A stretch of DNA of 64,000 nt, taken from Tritrichomonas musculus. Lineage: Eukaryota; Parabasalia; Tritrichomonadida; Tritrichomonadidae. Position 1 is the stretch's first letter. Each line of letters opens with the position of its first letter. Both the position numbers and the translations under genes were made by a program. The notes under the pieces were generated by a model. It searched no databases. It was not told where the DNA came from and was given only the letters and a program-made list of their open reading frames with translations. Of the stretch, positions 21,354 through 30,751 are shown piece by piece. Location: positions 434,001-498,000 of the forward strand of contig JAPFFF010000034.1 of the NCBI GenBank assembly GCA_039105265.1, in the 5' to 3' direction.

Positions 21354-23618
21354 ATGCTAGAAGAGCTTGCTATTGATTTAAACAACTTTCAAGTTATACG
21401 ATTGATTGGAGAAGGAAAATATGGGAAAGTTTATTTAATTGAAAATAAAGAAACAAAAACACAGTTTACTGCCAAAATTAATAATTCAAAGTGTTCAGAA
21501 CCAGAGGAACAAAAGTTATTTTTATCCGAAATAGATATTTATTCAAAAGCCAAAAATCCAACAATACTACGCTTTATTGGATATAATTTATCAAACTTCA
21601 ATTCAGAGCCCTATCCAACAATTATAACGGAATTTGCACCCAAAGGGTCTCTTTATGAGATGATTGATAAAACAAAGCATGCGCGTGGTCCACCAGAATG
21701 GACCAATACAATCCGATATCTTGATATATTAGGAGTTGCCTTAGGCATAAAGTACCTCCACTCCAAAAATATTTCATGTTGTAACCTTGAACCCTCCAAT
21801 ATTCTCCTTGATAAGTATTATCGCCCACTTATTTGTGATTTTGGTAGGTCCAAATTAGCTGAAGAACGAATCAGCAATCTACTTAAAGAAACAATTTCAG
21901 AAAACTCTCTTTACATAGCTCCCGAGATTATAGCCCACAAAGAATACGATCTTAAAGCCGATATATATTCGTTTGCGTTATTAGCATATGAGTTAATAAC
22001 ATTTAAGCGTTTTCCAGTTGAACTCTCCTATATTCATGGGGATGACAACCAAACCTTTTTCCGCCTATGTTTATCTGAAGATCCCTCGCATCGCCCAACA
22101 ATATCAGAGATCTGTCAATACATTGTTAGGAAAAGTTTCATCCACCTTTTTGGAGAAGTTAATTTTGATGAAATCACCGAATATTTAGAAACCTTTGAAG
22201 GAGAATCAGAAATCAAGAACTTTTTCATATCAGATGCGCAAGACAAAGAAGAAGCCAAAAAGGTCAAATTATTGGCCGATTCTGGCGACGATAACTCGAT
22301 GGCCAAATATGCATACATGTTAAAACATGGCATTGGAGTTACAGTAGACAAATCTGCCGCCATTCATTACTACAAGCTTGCCATTGACCACGGCAACTCT
22401 GCAGCGATGAACGACTTTGCCGTCATGCTTTTTGAAGGTGATGGTATTGAAAGCAACAAAGAAGAAGCGGCCAAATATTACAAGATGGCGGCCGATAAAG
22501 GGAACGATACGGCCATGTACAGCTATGCCTACATGCTAGAGAAAGGTGACGGCATTGCGAGCAACAAAGAGGAGGCCGTCAAGTACTACAAAGAAGCGAT
22601 CAGCAAAGGCAACCCTTCCGCAATGGCCCGTTACGCAAACATGCTTTTCACAGGCGACGGCGTGGCGGTTAACAAAGAAGAGGCCGTTCGTTATTATAAG
22701 GCAGCGGCCGACCTTGGCAACGTTCCAGCGATGAGCAACGTTGCATTGATGCTCTTCAACGGCGATGGTGTTGAAAGCAACAAGGAAGAGGCCGTCAAGT
22801 ACTATAAGAAAGCGGCCGATAGCGGCGTTGATCACGCGATGTGCAACTATGCTTACATGCTGCTGAAAGGCATCGGCTGTCAGAAGGACCCGGAGGAAGC
22901 GGTTAAGTACTACAAAAGTGCGGCCGATAAAGGGAACCTCAGAGCAATGGTTAATGCAGCTGACATGTTATATGAAAAGGACAAAAAGATGTCTGCGTAT
23001 TATTACAAACGTGCGGCCGATAACGGCGACGATTACGCTGCCTTCAATTACGCTTGCATGCTCGCTAACGGCGACGGTATCGAGGCCGACGATAAAGAGG
23101 CGGTTAGATACATGTTAATGGCGGTTAACAAGGGAAATGGTGACGCTATGAACTTGTACGCTTCAATGCTGTACAACGGAAAATGCGTCGAACAAAGCAA
23201 GACAGAGGCTGCTAAGTTTTACAGATCGGCAGTCGAGAGAGGCAACGTAAGCGCGATGAATAACTTGGCTAACATGCTCTTCACTGGAGACGGTATCGAC
23301 GTCGACCAGAAAGAAGCAGCGAGGTTATTCAAAGAGGCTGCCGATAGCGGAATCGTCCCCGCTATGTGCAACTACGCTTACATGCTAAACCACGGTCTCG
23401 GCCTGCAGACCGACAAGGAGGAGGCCGCGAGGTACTACAAGATGGCCGCAGACGAGGGAAACGCAAACGCAATGTTCATATACGCGTGCATGCTCGAAAA
23501 CGGCGACGGAATCGCACCAAACGAGGCAGAGGCATCGATCTACTACAAGAAGGCTGCTGATAACGGTAACGAAGAGGCTATACAGAAAATGAATAATGGC
23601 GAATGCAATATATTTTGA
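21354..23618 (+). CDS. TKL-type pseudokinase with Sel1-like repeats
   Basis: A 754-residue protein. The kinase fold covers about 8-270: glycine loop GEGKYGKV (19-26), K41, DFG (162-164), APE-like region IAPEII (188-193) and HRPTISEI near the end. The catalytic loop, normally HRDLKxxN, reads CCNLEPSN (142-149): His, Arg and the catalytic Asp are all changed, so phosphotransfer is unlikely though ATP binding may remain. From about 290 to 745 there are 12 Sel1-like repeats of about 36 residues (pattern NKEEAVKYYKKAADxG...AMxxYAxMLxxGxG), an alpha-solenoid used as protein scaffold. The combination is a common trichomonad architecture; similar remains lie at 6.7-7.6 kb. G+C content rises strikingly along the repeat array. 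Likely a scaffold or regulator in signalling, inferred from architecture. Confidence 0.92.
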   Translation: MLEELAIDLNNFQVIRLIGEGKYGKVYLIENKETKTQFTAKINNSKCSEPEEQKLFLSEIDIYSKAKNPTILRFIGYNLSNFNSEPYPTIITEFAPKGSLYEMIDKTKHARGPPEWTNTIRYLDILGVALGIKYLHSKNISCCNLEPSNILLDKYYRPLICDFGRSKLAEERISNLLKETISENSLYIAPEIIAHKEYDLKADIYSFALLAYELITFKRFPVELSYIHGDDNQTFFRLCLSEDPSHRPTISEICQYIVRKSFIHLFGEVNFDEITEYLETFEGESEIKNFFISDAQDKEEAKKVKLLADSGDDNSMAKYAYMLKHGIGVTVDKSAAIHYYKLAIDHGNSAAMNDFAVMLFEGDGIESNKEEAAKYYKMAADKGNDTAMYSYAYMLEKGDGIASNKEEAVKYYKEAISKGNPSAMARYANMLFTGDGVAVNKEEAVRYYKAAADLGNVPAMSNVALMLFNGDGVESNKEEAVKYYKKAADSGVDHAMCNYAYMLLKGIGCQKDPEEAVKYYKSAADKGNLRAMVNAADMLYEKDKKMSAYYYKRAADNGDDYAAFNYACMLANGDGIEADDKEAVRYMLMAVNKGNGDAMNLYASMLYNGKCVEQSKTEAAKFYRSAVERGNVSAMNNLANMLFTGDGIDVDQKEAARLFKEAADSGIVPAMCNYAYMLNHGLGLQTDKEEAARYYKMAADEGNANAMFIYACMLENGDGIAPNEAEASIYYKKAADNGNEEAIQKMNNGECNIF

Positions 23619-24087
23619 AAGTAAAAAAAAAATCATTTTCAATATATATCTATTTTTTTTGGTTTTGGTTTTCTATAAATATATATTGTTTTCTATTCGA
23701 TTTATTCGAATAATATGAAGCATTTGAGTTGATCTATAGATTATAATATTTTTCACCTTATTTCACCTTAGGTTTATGGCAAAAAGTACAATAAAATCTT
23801 GTTTATTAGAGAAGTTTTTGGTAAGAAAATAACTTTTTAGAAAATATTTTATTATGGAACTGTACTGGTAACTGATTATTTTTCAGTTAATGATTGGAAA
23901 TAATGCATTTTATGATTTCATTTGAGTTATTTGATTGATATTTGATATTTCATGAATTTTCATTCCATGAGGTAATCAAAAAAAAGTATATTTTCTAATT
24001 TTTAGATGTAATAATATCATAGTATTAACAGTTGTCAATCACTTGGGGAAATGAATGCATTAACATGAAAAAAAAGATATAAAAAAA
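23619..24087. other. Intergenic spacer
   Basis: AT-rich sequence between the Sel1 gene and tRNA-Met with a short direct repeat (TATTTCACCTTA, about 23758-23771). No gene seen. Confidence 0.5.
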
Positions 24088-24160
24088 GTGCGATGGACGG
24101 ACTCGAACCATCAACTCTGAGAGTATGAATCTCATGAACTACCTCTTGTTCCACATCGCA
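24088..24160 (-). tRNA. tRNA-Met (CAT anticodon), elongator type
   Basis: On the minus strand: acceptor TGCGATG/CATCGCA (perfect), D stem GAAC/GTTC, anticodon stem TGAGA/TCTCA with loop TTCATAC (anticodon CAT), T stem GATGG/CCGTC with one T-G pair and loop TTCGAGT, discriminator C. The normal TTC in the T loop and the T1-A72 pair, instead of the initiator signature, point to elongator methionine. A T run follows the 3' end on the minus strand (A7 at 24081-24087). Confidence 0.95.
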
Positions 24161-24488
24161 TTTCTGTTTTATTTTGGTAAATCAATTACCTTAATTGTCA
24201 GTGCTTTTTCATCTTAAAATAATTGAGGAGGTTTGTTTTGAATTTCAAAATTTAGAAATAATTTTGGTTGTAGGATATTTATATCAATAATAAACATGCT
24301 CAAATTTGACTCTTCCAACTAAAATAAATTAATAAACATTTCCATTTTCTACAATTTCATTAAATTTTAAAATCTTCATATATAAAAAATACTTTTTTGA
24401 TAAATTGTTAAATAATAATAGTCTTTCTATATTGATTTTAATATATAAAATTGATTTTTTAAGAAAAGAATATTAAATATTTTTGAAA

Positions 24489-24530
24489 TCTGGATATTGA
24501 TATCATGTTCATTTGATATCAATATCCAGA
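24489..24530. terminator. Perfect 17-bp hairpin downstream of the solenoid gene
   Basis: TCTGGATATTGATATCA (24489-24505) and its exact inverse (24514-24530) enclose an 8-base loop, 42 bases past the stop codon of the minus-strand gene at 24572. A further partial copy (GATATCAATATCAATATTA) sits between. It could be a transcript 3'-end structure or a tiny repeat; trichomonads are not known to use hairpin terminators, so the role is open. Confidence 0.45.
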
Positions 24531-24571
24531 AAAACGATATCAATATCAATATTAGATTTTAACAAGCCTAT

Positions 24572-26059
24572 TTACTCAGTACTTCTGAAATATTTCAATA
24601 TTTCTTGTGCCATCTTGCATGTGTTTTCATCAGCTTCCTCATCGTTTTGTAATTCAGTCAAATAGCTCACGCAGTCATTACTTTCAAGAATGTTTTTTGA
24701 TTTTTGAAACTCATCTAGTGAACTTTTTGATTCAATATCAAGCAAAATGATAATTTCATGTAAAACAACTAAAAATAAAGAATCATTTATAGAAACTTGT
24801 TCCATGAATTGAGAAATTTCATTCATTAAAAGCAAAGCTCTTTTCGAAACTAATTGATGAGATGATTTCATCATCCAAACTTCCAAAATTTTCACAATTT
24901 CTGATTTCATATCAAATGCAGCATCAGAATATAAATTCATAAAAGAAGCAAAAAAGTTATCATCATCCAACGGGCAATCTTTTTCTCTTAATTTCATCCC
25001 ATTTCCGAATAGTTGAAAAGCGATATTTCGTAAATTTTTAAAACGAAAAGAAATGTCAATTAATTTTGAATAGTCGAGAATTACTTTATTTGGATCTGCA
25101 AGTAATAATTTCAATTGCAAAGTAAGTATCTCATCCAATAAATTATTTGTGAATGATGAAATATTAGTTTTCAAATAATTTTCTAAAAAAGTTTCAAAAT
25201 TTAAATTGAAAAGATATGATATCATTTTCTCATTTTGAGTTAAGTTATTAATTGACTTAAAGAAGTAATATTGTGAGTTCAAATCCATCATTGTCACATT
25301 TTGGATCGTGAAAGTTATTATCCAACTGACATATTCATTATTTTCGATAATCAATGGATATTTGGTCGATGAAGAAACCAGAAATGAAGCTGCAGAGGTT
25401 AACTCGGTGTCCTCAAATGCATTGAAGAAAATAGGTAAATTTGGGATAATGACCGTTTGTGTTATCATATCGCATATCGGCTTATCTAAGAAAATGCAAT
25501 AAAATGATAAAATTTGAAGGTAAGAAGGAAGCATATCGAAATCAAACTTAAGAAGATCGATTTGTCTAGTTGGCTCTGCTTTATAATTTGGATTAAACTT
25601 CTGAATGAAAAAGTCAAGTAGATTGAAATTCTCAATTGAATTGAATTTGTTGAAAATTTCAATCTTTTCATACTTCCAAGAAATTGCAAAAAGACTCGAA
25701 ATTAAGTAGATTGAGTAATGATAAATTTCGTATGTTGGTGGTGCTTGGAGAATACTTAATATTTGAAGATGTAAATTGCTGTTAATTATGAAATCAAAGG
25801 TTTTTTCATCAGGTTGAAAAGAAACAAGATTATTTACAATTTCAATTAATTCTATTTGAGCTTTTTCAAATAAATTTAATGAAAGAGACTCGTTTAAATT
25901 GGTGAAGAGAGTAATTAGGTCAACATTAAGTTTTTCTTCTGTTGTCTTTTCAGGTAAAATTCTGATTGATGGATCAAAAATATAACGATCATCTTGAATA
26001 TTTTGTTTTTCGTTTGATAACTGATTAAAATCTTCTTGATTCTCTTTATATAAGTCCAT
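24572..26059 (-). CDS. Alpha-solenoid (armadillo-like) protein of unknown function
   Basis: A 495-residue protein from the first ATG (26059); the upstream frame is open for a few codons without ATG. Almost all predicted secondary structure is helical, in pairs of hydrophobic helices about 40 residues apart (FTNLNESLSLNLFEKAQIEL, then LQILSILQAPPTYEIYHYSI, and similar to the end). This is the look of armadillo/HEAT proteins that are numerous among trichomonad hypothetical proteins, some resembling importin-alpha. No importin-beta-binding basic region is seen at the N-terminus; it is instead acidic. An initiator-like TCATT lies about 35 bases upstream. Function unknown; adaptor or scaffold is a guess from the fold. 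Confidence 0.8.
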   Translation of the reverse strand: MDLYKENQEDFNQLSNEKQNIQDDRYIFDPSIRILPEKTTEEKLNVDLITLFTNLNESLSLNLFEKAQIELIEIVNNLVSFQPDEKTFDFIINSNLHLQILSILQAPPTYEIYHYSIYLISSLFAISWKYEKIEIFNKFNSIENFNLLDFFIQKFNPNYKAEPTRQIDLLKFDFDMLPSYLQILSFYCIFLDKPICDMITQTVIIPNLPIFFNAFEDTELTSAASFLVSSSTKYPLIIENNEYVSWIITFTIQNVTMMDLNSQYYFFKSINNLTQNEKMISYLFNLNFETFLENYLKTNISSFTNNLLDEILTLQLKLLLADPNKVILDYSKLIDISFRFKNLRNIAFQLFGNGMKLREKDCPLDDDNFFASFMNLYSDAAFDMKSEIVKILEVWMMKSSHQLVSKRALLLMNEISQFMEQVSINDSLFLVVLHEIIILLDIESKSSLDEFQKSKNILESNDCVSYLTELQNDEEADENTCKMAQEILKYFRSTE

Positions 26060-27539
26060 TTTTGCTTTTAAACTTGAAAATTCCAAGTAAAAAATGAAAT
26101 ATAGTTTTATTAAATAAACGTTCTTGTTTGAAACTTTTTGAAAGCTTTCTCACAAATATAAAAGTATTTATATTAGACCAATTAAGGTTGTAAAAAAGTT
26201 TATTTTATTAATTTATTAGAAAATAATAATATTTATAATAATAAAAGCATAATTATTGTATATAATATCAAAAATTATCATTAAATATGAAAATAAACAT
26301 ATTTCAATTTTTTGAGAGAGGATGATAAAAATTGATAAGATTATTTGGATTTGTTTGATTTTCAGTATTCGTAAATATCTTGGAAATTTTAGTGAAAGTA
26401 TAATTAAAAATAACAAAATAAAGATTTATATTATTTTTTTAAGAAATAAATGAAATTAAATTTATTTTTCTTGAAAAAAGATGGAGAATCGTATTTTTCT
26501 ACAAATTCGACAAATTTTTTTCATGGATGAAATAGAAAAACCATTCAAAAAGTGGTATAGAAAAAAACGATTGCCCAAAAAAGATCACCCCCAAGTGAAT
26601 CATTTAATTCAGACCATGTTGTTCCAAAAAAAGTTTCATCACAATGCAAAGTAGTTCTTTCAGTAGCATTTTTTTTTTTTTTTTTAATTGCATGATCTAA
26701 ACAAACAATGGAATTTAAATATCGCATTAAATGGATTTTTCTGCAAAATTATTCTAATAAAATTAGTCTGTCTTTTCGTTCAATGCAATTTTATTTTTAA
26801 ACTGTCATGTATCAAAATGTAAAAGATAAAATAAAATATTCAAAAAGGATTGTTGCTTTTTCCTTTAATTGTTTTAAAAGAACTTTTGGAGGGAAAAGAT
26901 CTAAAATATAACTGTTTTCAAAGCTACTTTCATCTATAAAAAGTTTTTTTTTTTTTGTTTTTTGACTTTTTAATGCATGCAATAAGCGCGCGGAAAATGA
27001 TGCCATGGGTATTTTTTTTAAAGACTCATAAAAAGTTTGATGTTCTAGATTGTAGTTTGGATTTAAAAAGGCTTATGCCATCTATTTGTAGGAGTATCAG
27101 CATCTGTACATATATACCTGATTAAAAAAACATGATATAGGGGAATTCGACAAATTTATCCCACATTCTTTAATGCTTTTTTGAACTAAAAAATAGAAGT
27201 TAAATTTTTTCACTCAGACTGACTTTGATCTGGAAAGCAATATAATATATGTGATTGGATGGAGATAATAAATTCATCAAACAGTTGGAAAAGATTCTTA
27301 TAGTGAGAAAAATTAAATATTATATATATATTTTTGGCTGGGAAACCAGATTCAAACGTTGAAAACCTATTTTTTCAAAATGTTTGTTCTCAATTTCCTA
27401 ACCATAGTAATTTAACTTCAATTATTAGTTCAATGATTTTACCTTTTAAAGAAAAAATAAAAGATATATTAAAAAAATGTCTATACGAGTGGACAGATAA
27501 AATCAGAAGAAACTTTTCCGAATTAACGGCTCAAGGTTT
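26060..27539. other. Gene-poor spacer
   Basis: AT-rich. Short minus-strand open stretches at about 26,545-26,727 and 26,812-27,006 read vaguely protein-like but carry homopolymer lysine runs and no family match; they may be remains of a transposon. No supported gene. Confidence 0.45.
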
Positions 27540-28064
27540 AATAAACGAGTTTGAGAAACGTTCCTCAGTTAAATATCTATCAAAAGATAAAATCAAATGA
27601 TTAGGATCTCTATAAATAGCTGGATGGAAATCATCGGTTTGCAAGAGCTTCAATTTTTTATTGTCTCCATCTATTGTGAACCCTGAAATTTTAGATTTGT
27701 AATCACTTAAGTTTTCTATCGCTCTTTTACTTGCTTCGCTCTCAAGTAAATATGAACTTCCTTCATATGTCTCATCTTCTTGATACTATGATGGTTTATC
27801 AACGATACCAATTGAAATTATTTTATTCATGTTAATATCGATTATATCAAAACTCCAATGTGATGAATTACGCCTTATAGGATAACGGCCATCTCCACAT
27901 GCAATCATCACAAATTGCAACAATTTTAAATATTTAAGCATCGACTCGTTGGCATATTGACTCACTGCTATTAAAACTTTTTGCTGACTATTATTAAAGG
28001 TGAATTTTGAAACAAATTTTTGTTTCAGTTGTAAAAGTTCACACACCAAAAAGCAAATAACCAA
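27540..28064 (-). mobile_element. Decayed DDE transposase of the DGRYPIRR type
   Basis: Right to left, one frame reads IACGDGRYPIRRNSSHWSFDIID, then ISIGIVDKPS and, past one stop, EGSSYLLESEASKRAIENL, FTIDGDNKKLKLLQ and IYRDPNHLILSFDRYL. This is the order of a DDE catalytic core: first Asp strand, second Asp in the TIDGD turn, then the D-P-N-H box. It resembles a transposase repeated in trichomonad genomes whose superfamily I cannot name with certainty. Both ends are missing, no start ATG is present, and no terminal repeat was found. A dead fragment of a plain DNA transposon. Confidence 0.7.
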
Positions 28065-28759
28065 TTTAATAAATAATTAGCATTACATTATTATTCTATA
28101 TATACTCAACTATATATATTTATATAAAATTACTGTTAATAGCTTTTATTTCTGCCCATGAAATCTTTTGAAATTTATTAAAAAGTGGAGACTACCTTTT
28201 ATTAAAAAAAATGAAAAGACAAAATTTAAATTTTATCAAAGGTTTGTTTGGTCCTTTTGTCATAAACCTTTTCCAAGACTAGTTGTAAATAATAAAAACA
28301 TATATAATAGTTTTTTTATAAAAGCATAAAAATTGTTCTGTTTTTTTATGCTAATTTGTAAAAAGGCAAACAGGTACTGACTTAAAATAACTTATTTTGT
28401 TTAATTTAGAATCACATTAACAGAAATTTTTCAAACATCAAAGTTTTTATAATGATCTAGTTGAGTACTTTTGGAATATGAGAGAACGGTGATGATTTTT
28501 TCAGCAAATTTACATTTATATAGTATCAAGAAAAAGTGGATATCACAACATATTTCCCTTTTAAATTTTGGATAAAGAACGGAAAACAAAAGAAAACCAT
28601 TAATTTAAATTTATTTTCTGAAAGATTTGTACCTCTCAATAAAATGGTAATTATAAAAATTTTATTTTATTGATTATTAGGGAAAGATTCAATATGTATT
28701 TGGTTTTTTGGTAATAAATGCGTTCTGTGGAATTGGTTTAAAATATATTTTTGATTGGA
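28065..28759. other. AT-rich spacer between transposon remnants
   Basis: No gene, RNA or repeat recognised. May include decayed transposon ends. Confidence 0.4.
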
Positions 28760-29960
28760 AGTCATATATCTATTTGTTTGAAGGAGTTCTAGAACATGAG
28801 ATGATTGATATCAAATGTTGCTTAAAAAGTAGAATGACAGTAAAAGGTATGCGAAGCTGACAATAAAGCTCCATGTGCTCAGATGATTTGATTTGTCAGT
28901 TCAGATAAATCATCTTTGCCTTTGTAGTTGGACATGAATCTCTTCTTGCAAACTGGATATCAAGAGGTTGTAATTGGTCAGGACTGTGTGGGACCAAATA
29001 GTGAACTCTAATATTGTTATCAGCAAAATCTTGTTCTCTAATGGCAAGATCTTTAGCTTTGTATCCATCCATGATAAGTATTACTGGCCCATTATATGAA
29101 TAGAGTTTTCTAAGGTTCTGAACATGCGTAAAAAAAACTGTAATAATCAGGTTAGGAAAAGAGTATGTTTTTATAAAGGCACTCTCTGTGCTTACAATTT
29201 GTAGTATATCATTCTATAAATACCTATATAATTCAGAGTCAATTGTCTTTAGTTGAACATAGTATTGAGGAACTTCAACCAATCCATTAGGAGGCACTCA
29301 AACTAAATCTTATGAACGTTTGGAATATCTATTCACTTCATTCAGAGCCTTTGTCTTTTCATAATTTTATGGGACAATTACTGTCTTTTGTTCAGAATCT
29401 ACCCACTTAAGGATACCTACTTTGTCTAGGTTGTAGATAAAGTCCATTGGGATTCCTTCAACTAGTTCTTTTAAATGGTTAAAGTTCTTTTAAATGGCTA
29501 AGTGTATGACTTAATAGATACTTAGAAAAGTTTTCATCAATAAAATCCAAAAAGACACTAGTTGTTGGATATATAGGATAAGGGGATCTTGTATTAAGCG
29601 ACAAAATGTATCTTTCTAATAGATCTAGTTCATGATCTATTAGAATACAAGGCCTGCCATCTTTTGAAGGCATTCTCAAAATGTTTTGGTATTGATCTCT
29701 ATTGCAATGTCCAGATCGCATGAAAATTTTACCTATTCTGGTCTACTAAACAGTAAATTGAGGTATTTTTAGAGCATTGCATAATACTCCGATCAGAGCA
29801 CAAAGTTTGGAGCATTGATATAATCATAAGATACTATTGGTTTTTTATGAGCTTCTATTTCCATTTCTGAACCAAATAATTTAAAGACAATTGGCTGTAG
29901 AGATATCACCTTTTCTTCTTTGGCGTGATGTACTGCTCCAATCTTAGTACTCATGTAAAA
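28760..29960 (-). mobile_element. Decayed pogo/Tigger-like transposon (DDE_1 transposase)
   Basis: Right to left: an N-terminal part (DGRPCILIDHELDLLERYIL, like the helix-turn-helix CENP-B region), then IPMDFIYNLDKVGILKWVDS (first catalytic Asp in the N-x-D box), then PVILIMDGYKAKDLAIREQD and VHYLVPHSPDQLQPLD, the classical DDE_1 second Asp and the LxPHSxxxxQPLD box. Four in-frame stops were counted, a 19-bp tandem duplication (unit starting at 29464 and 29483) shifts the frame just before the N-x-D box, and another shift follows QPLD. The element is dead. No terminal repeats were recognised. Confidence 0.85.
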
Positions 29961-30396
29961 TGATATTTGAATGATTAATTTTTTTAACAAATCATTTATA
30001 AATTGAATAGAGCTTATTGGGCTTTCAATTGATGGCTCTGATTTTCACATCTGACACCTAGATTTTTGAGGTTTCGTTTTTTCTTAAATCCTGAAAAACA
30101 AATGAAAAAAATGTTTCTTAAGTTAAAATGAATATTGGCAAAAGATATCCAAAAATTCACTAAAACAGAGATATAAGATCTGAAAATTGACCTATGTTTT
30201 CGTAAAACACATGTGTATCAGAATCACAGCCAAAATATTACTACTTAAGTGCAATCTTCAGATTGCTATTTCAAATTACAATCCTTAGATTATTAATCTC
30301 ATATTGCAGATGATTTGTTTATTCATGATAAAAAATTTAGTAATTTATTCACATAAATCTATTATTAATTCTCTTTTTCCATACTTTTCACATTAT

Positions 30397-30751
30397 ACCT
30401 CTTAGTTAAGAAAGATGGCCGTTAATTTATTTGTCTCTAGGCTTTTGTGTCCGAAATTTTTTATATTCAAAAAGTTAAAAAAAGTGTCCAAAAATATCCA
30501 ATTTGGATACTTTTCGGACATTTTTCGAAACTTTTTGAGAAAAAAAATTTCGGACACAAAAGCCTAGATTTGTCTCAAAGTTTGTTATTATTCTATCAAA
30601 TTTTGTAATCTCCTCTCAAACTTTGTTATGATTTTGAGAGAAAAATATAATTTTTAATTTGTAAGAAGCATTCAAAACATAAAGAAGTTTGAAATAAAAT
30701 AACGAACTTTGAGACAAATTAATTAACGGCAACCTTTCTTAACTAAGAGGT
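30397..30751. mobile_element. Outer palindromic MITE interrupted by another MITE
   Basis: The left end ACCTCTTAGTTAAGAAAG (30397-30414) recurs inverted at the right end (CTTTCTTAACTAAGAGGT, to 30751). The arms continue through GCCGTTAAT..AATTTGTCTCAAAGTT. The left arm is split at AATTTGTCT by the element at 30437-30567; leaving that element and one copy of the 8-bp duplication out of the comparison, the arms match well. Fold-back MITE of about 216 bp before the insertion. Confidence 0.85.
30437..30567. mobile_element. Inner 131-bp MITE with 8-bp target duplication
   Basis: The ends CTAGGCTTTTGTGTCCGAAA and the exact inverse lie at 30437 and 30567. It is flanked on both sides by ATTTGTCT (30429-30436 and 30568-30575). 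The undisrupted sequence in the opposite arm of the outer element carries this octamer once, which proves the duplication. An 8-bp duplication with a CTAGG-type end suits the hAT superfamily. It contains two TTCAAAAAGTT-like motifs in inverted orientation. Confidence 0.88.

Noticed and set aside
26545-27006. Two short minus-strand frames that read vaguely protein-like
   Set aside because: Lysine homopolymer runs and no recognised motif; the possibility of a transposon trace is noted in the spacer entry only.
27334-27600. 88-codon + strand frame
   Set aside because: It has no ATG and is partly the antisense of the transposase fragment; the minus-strand reading shows real transposase motifs.
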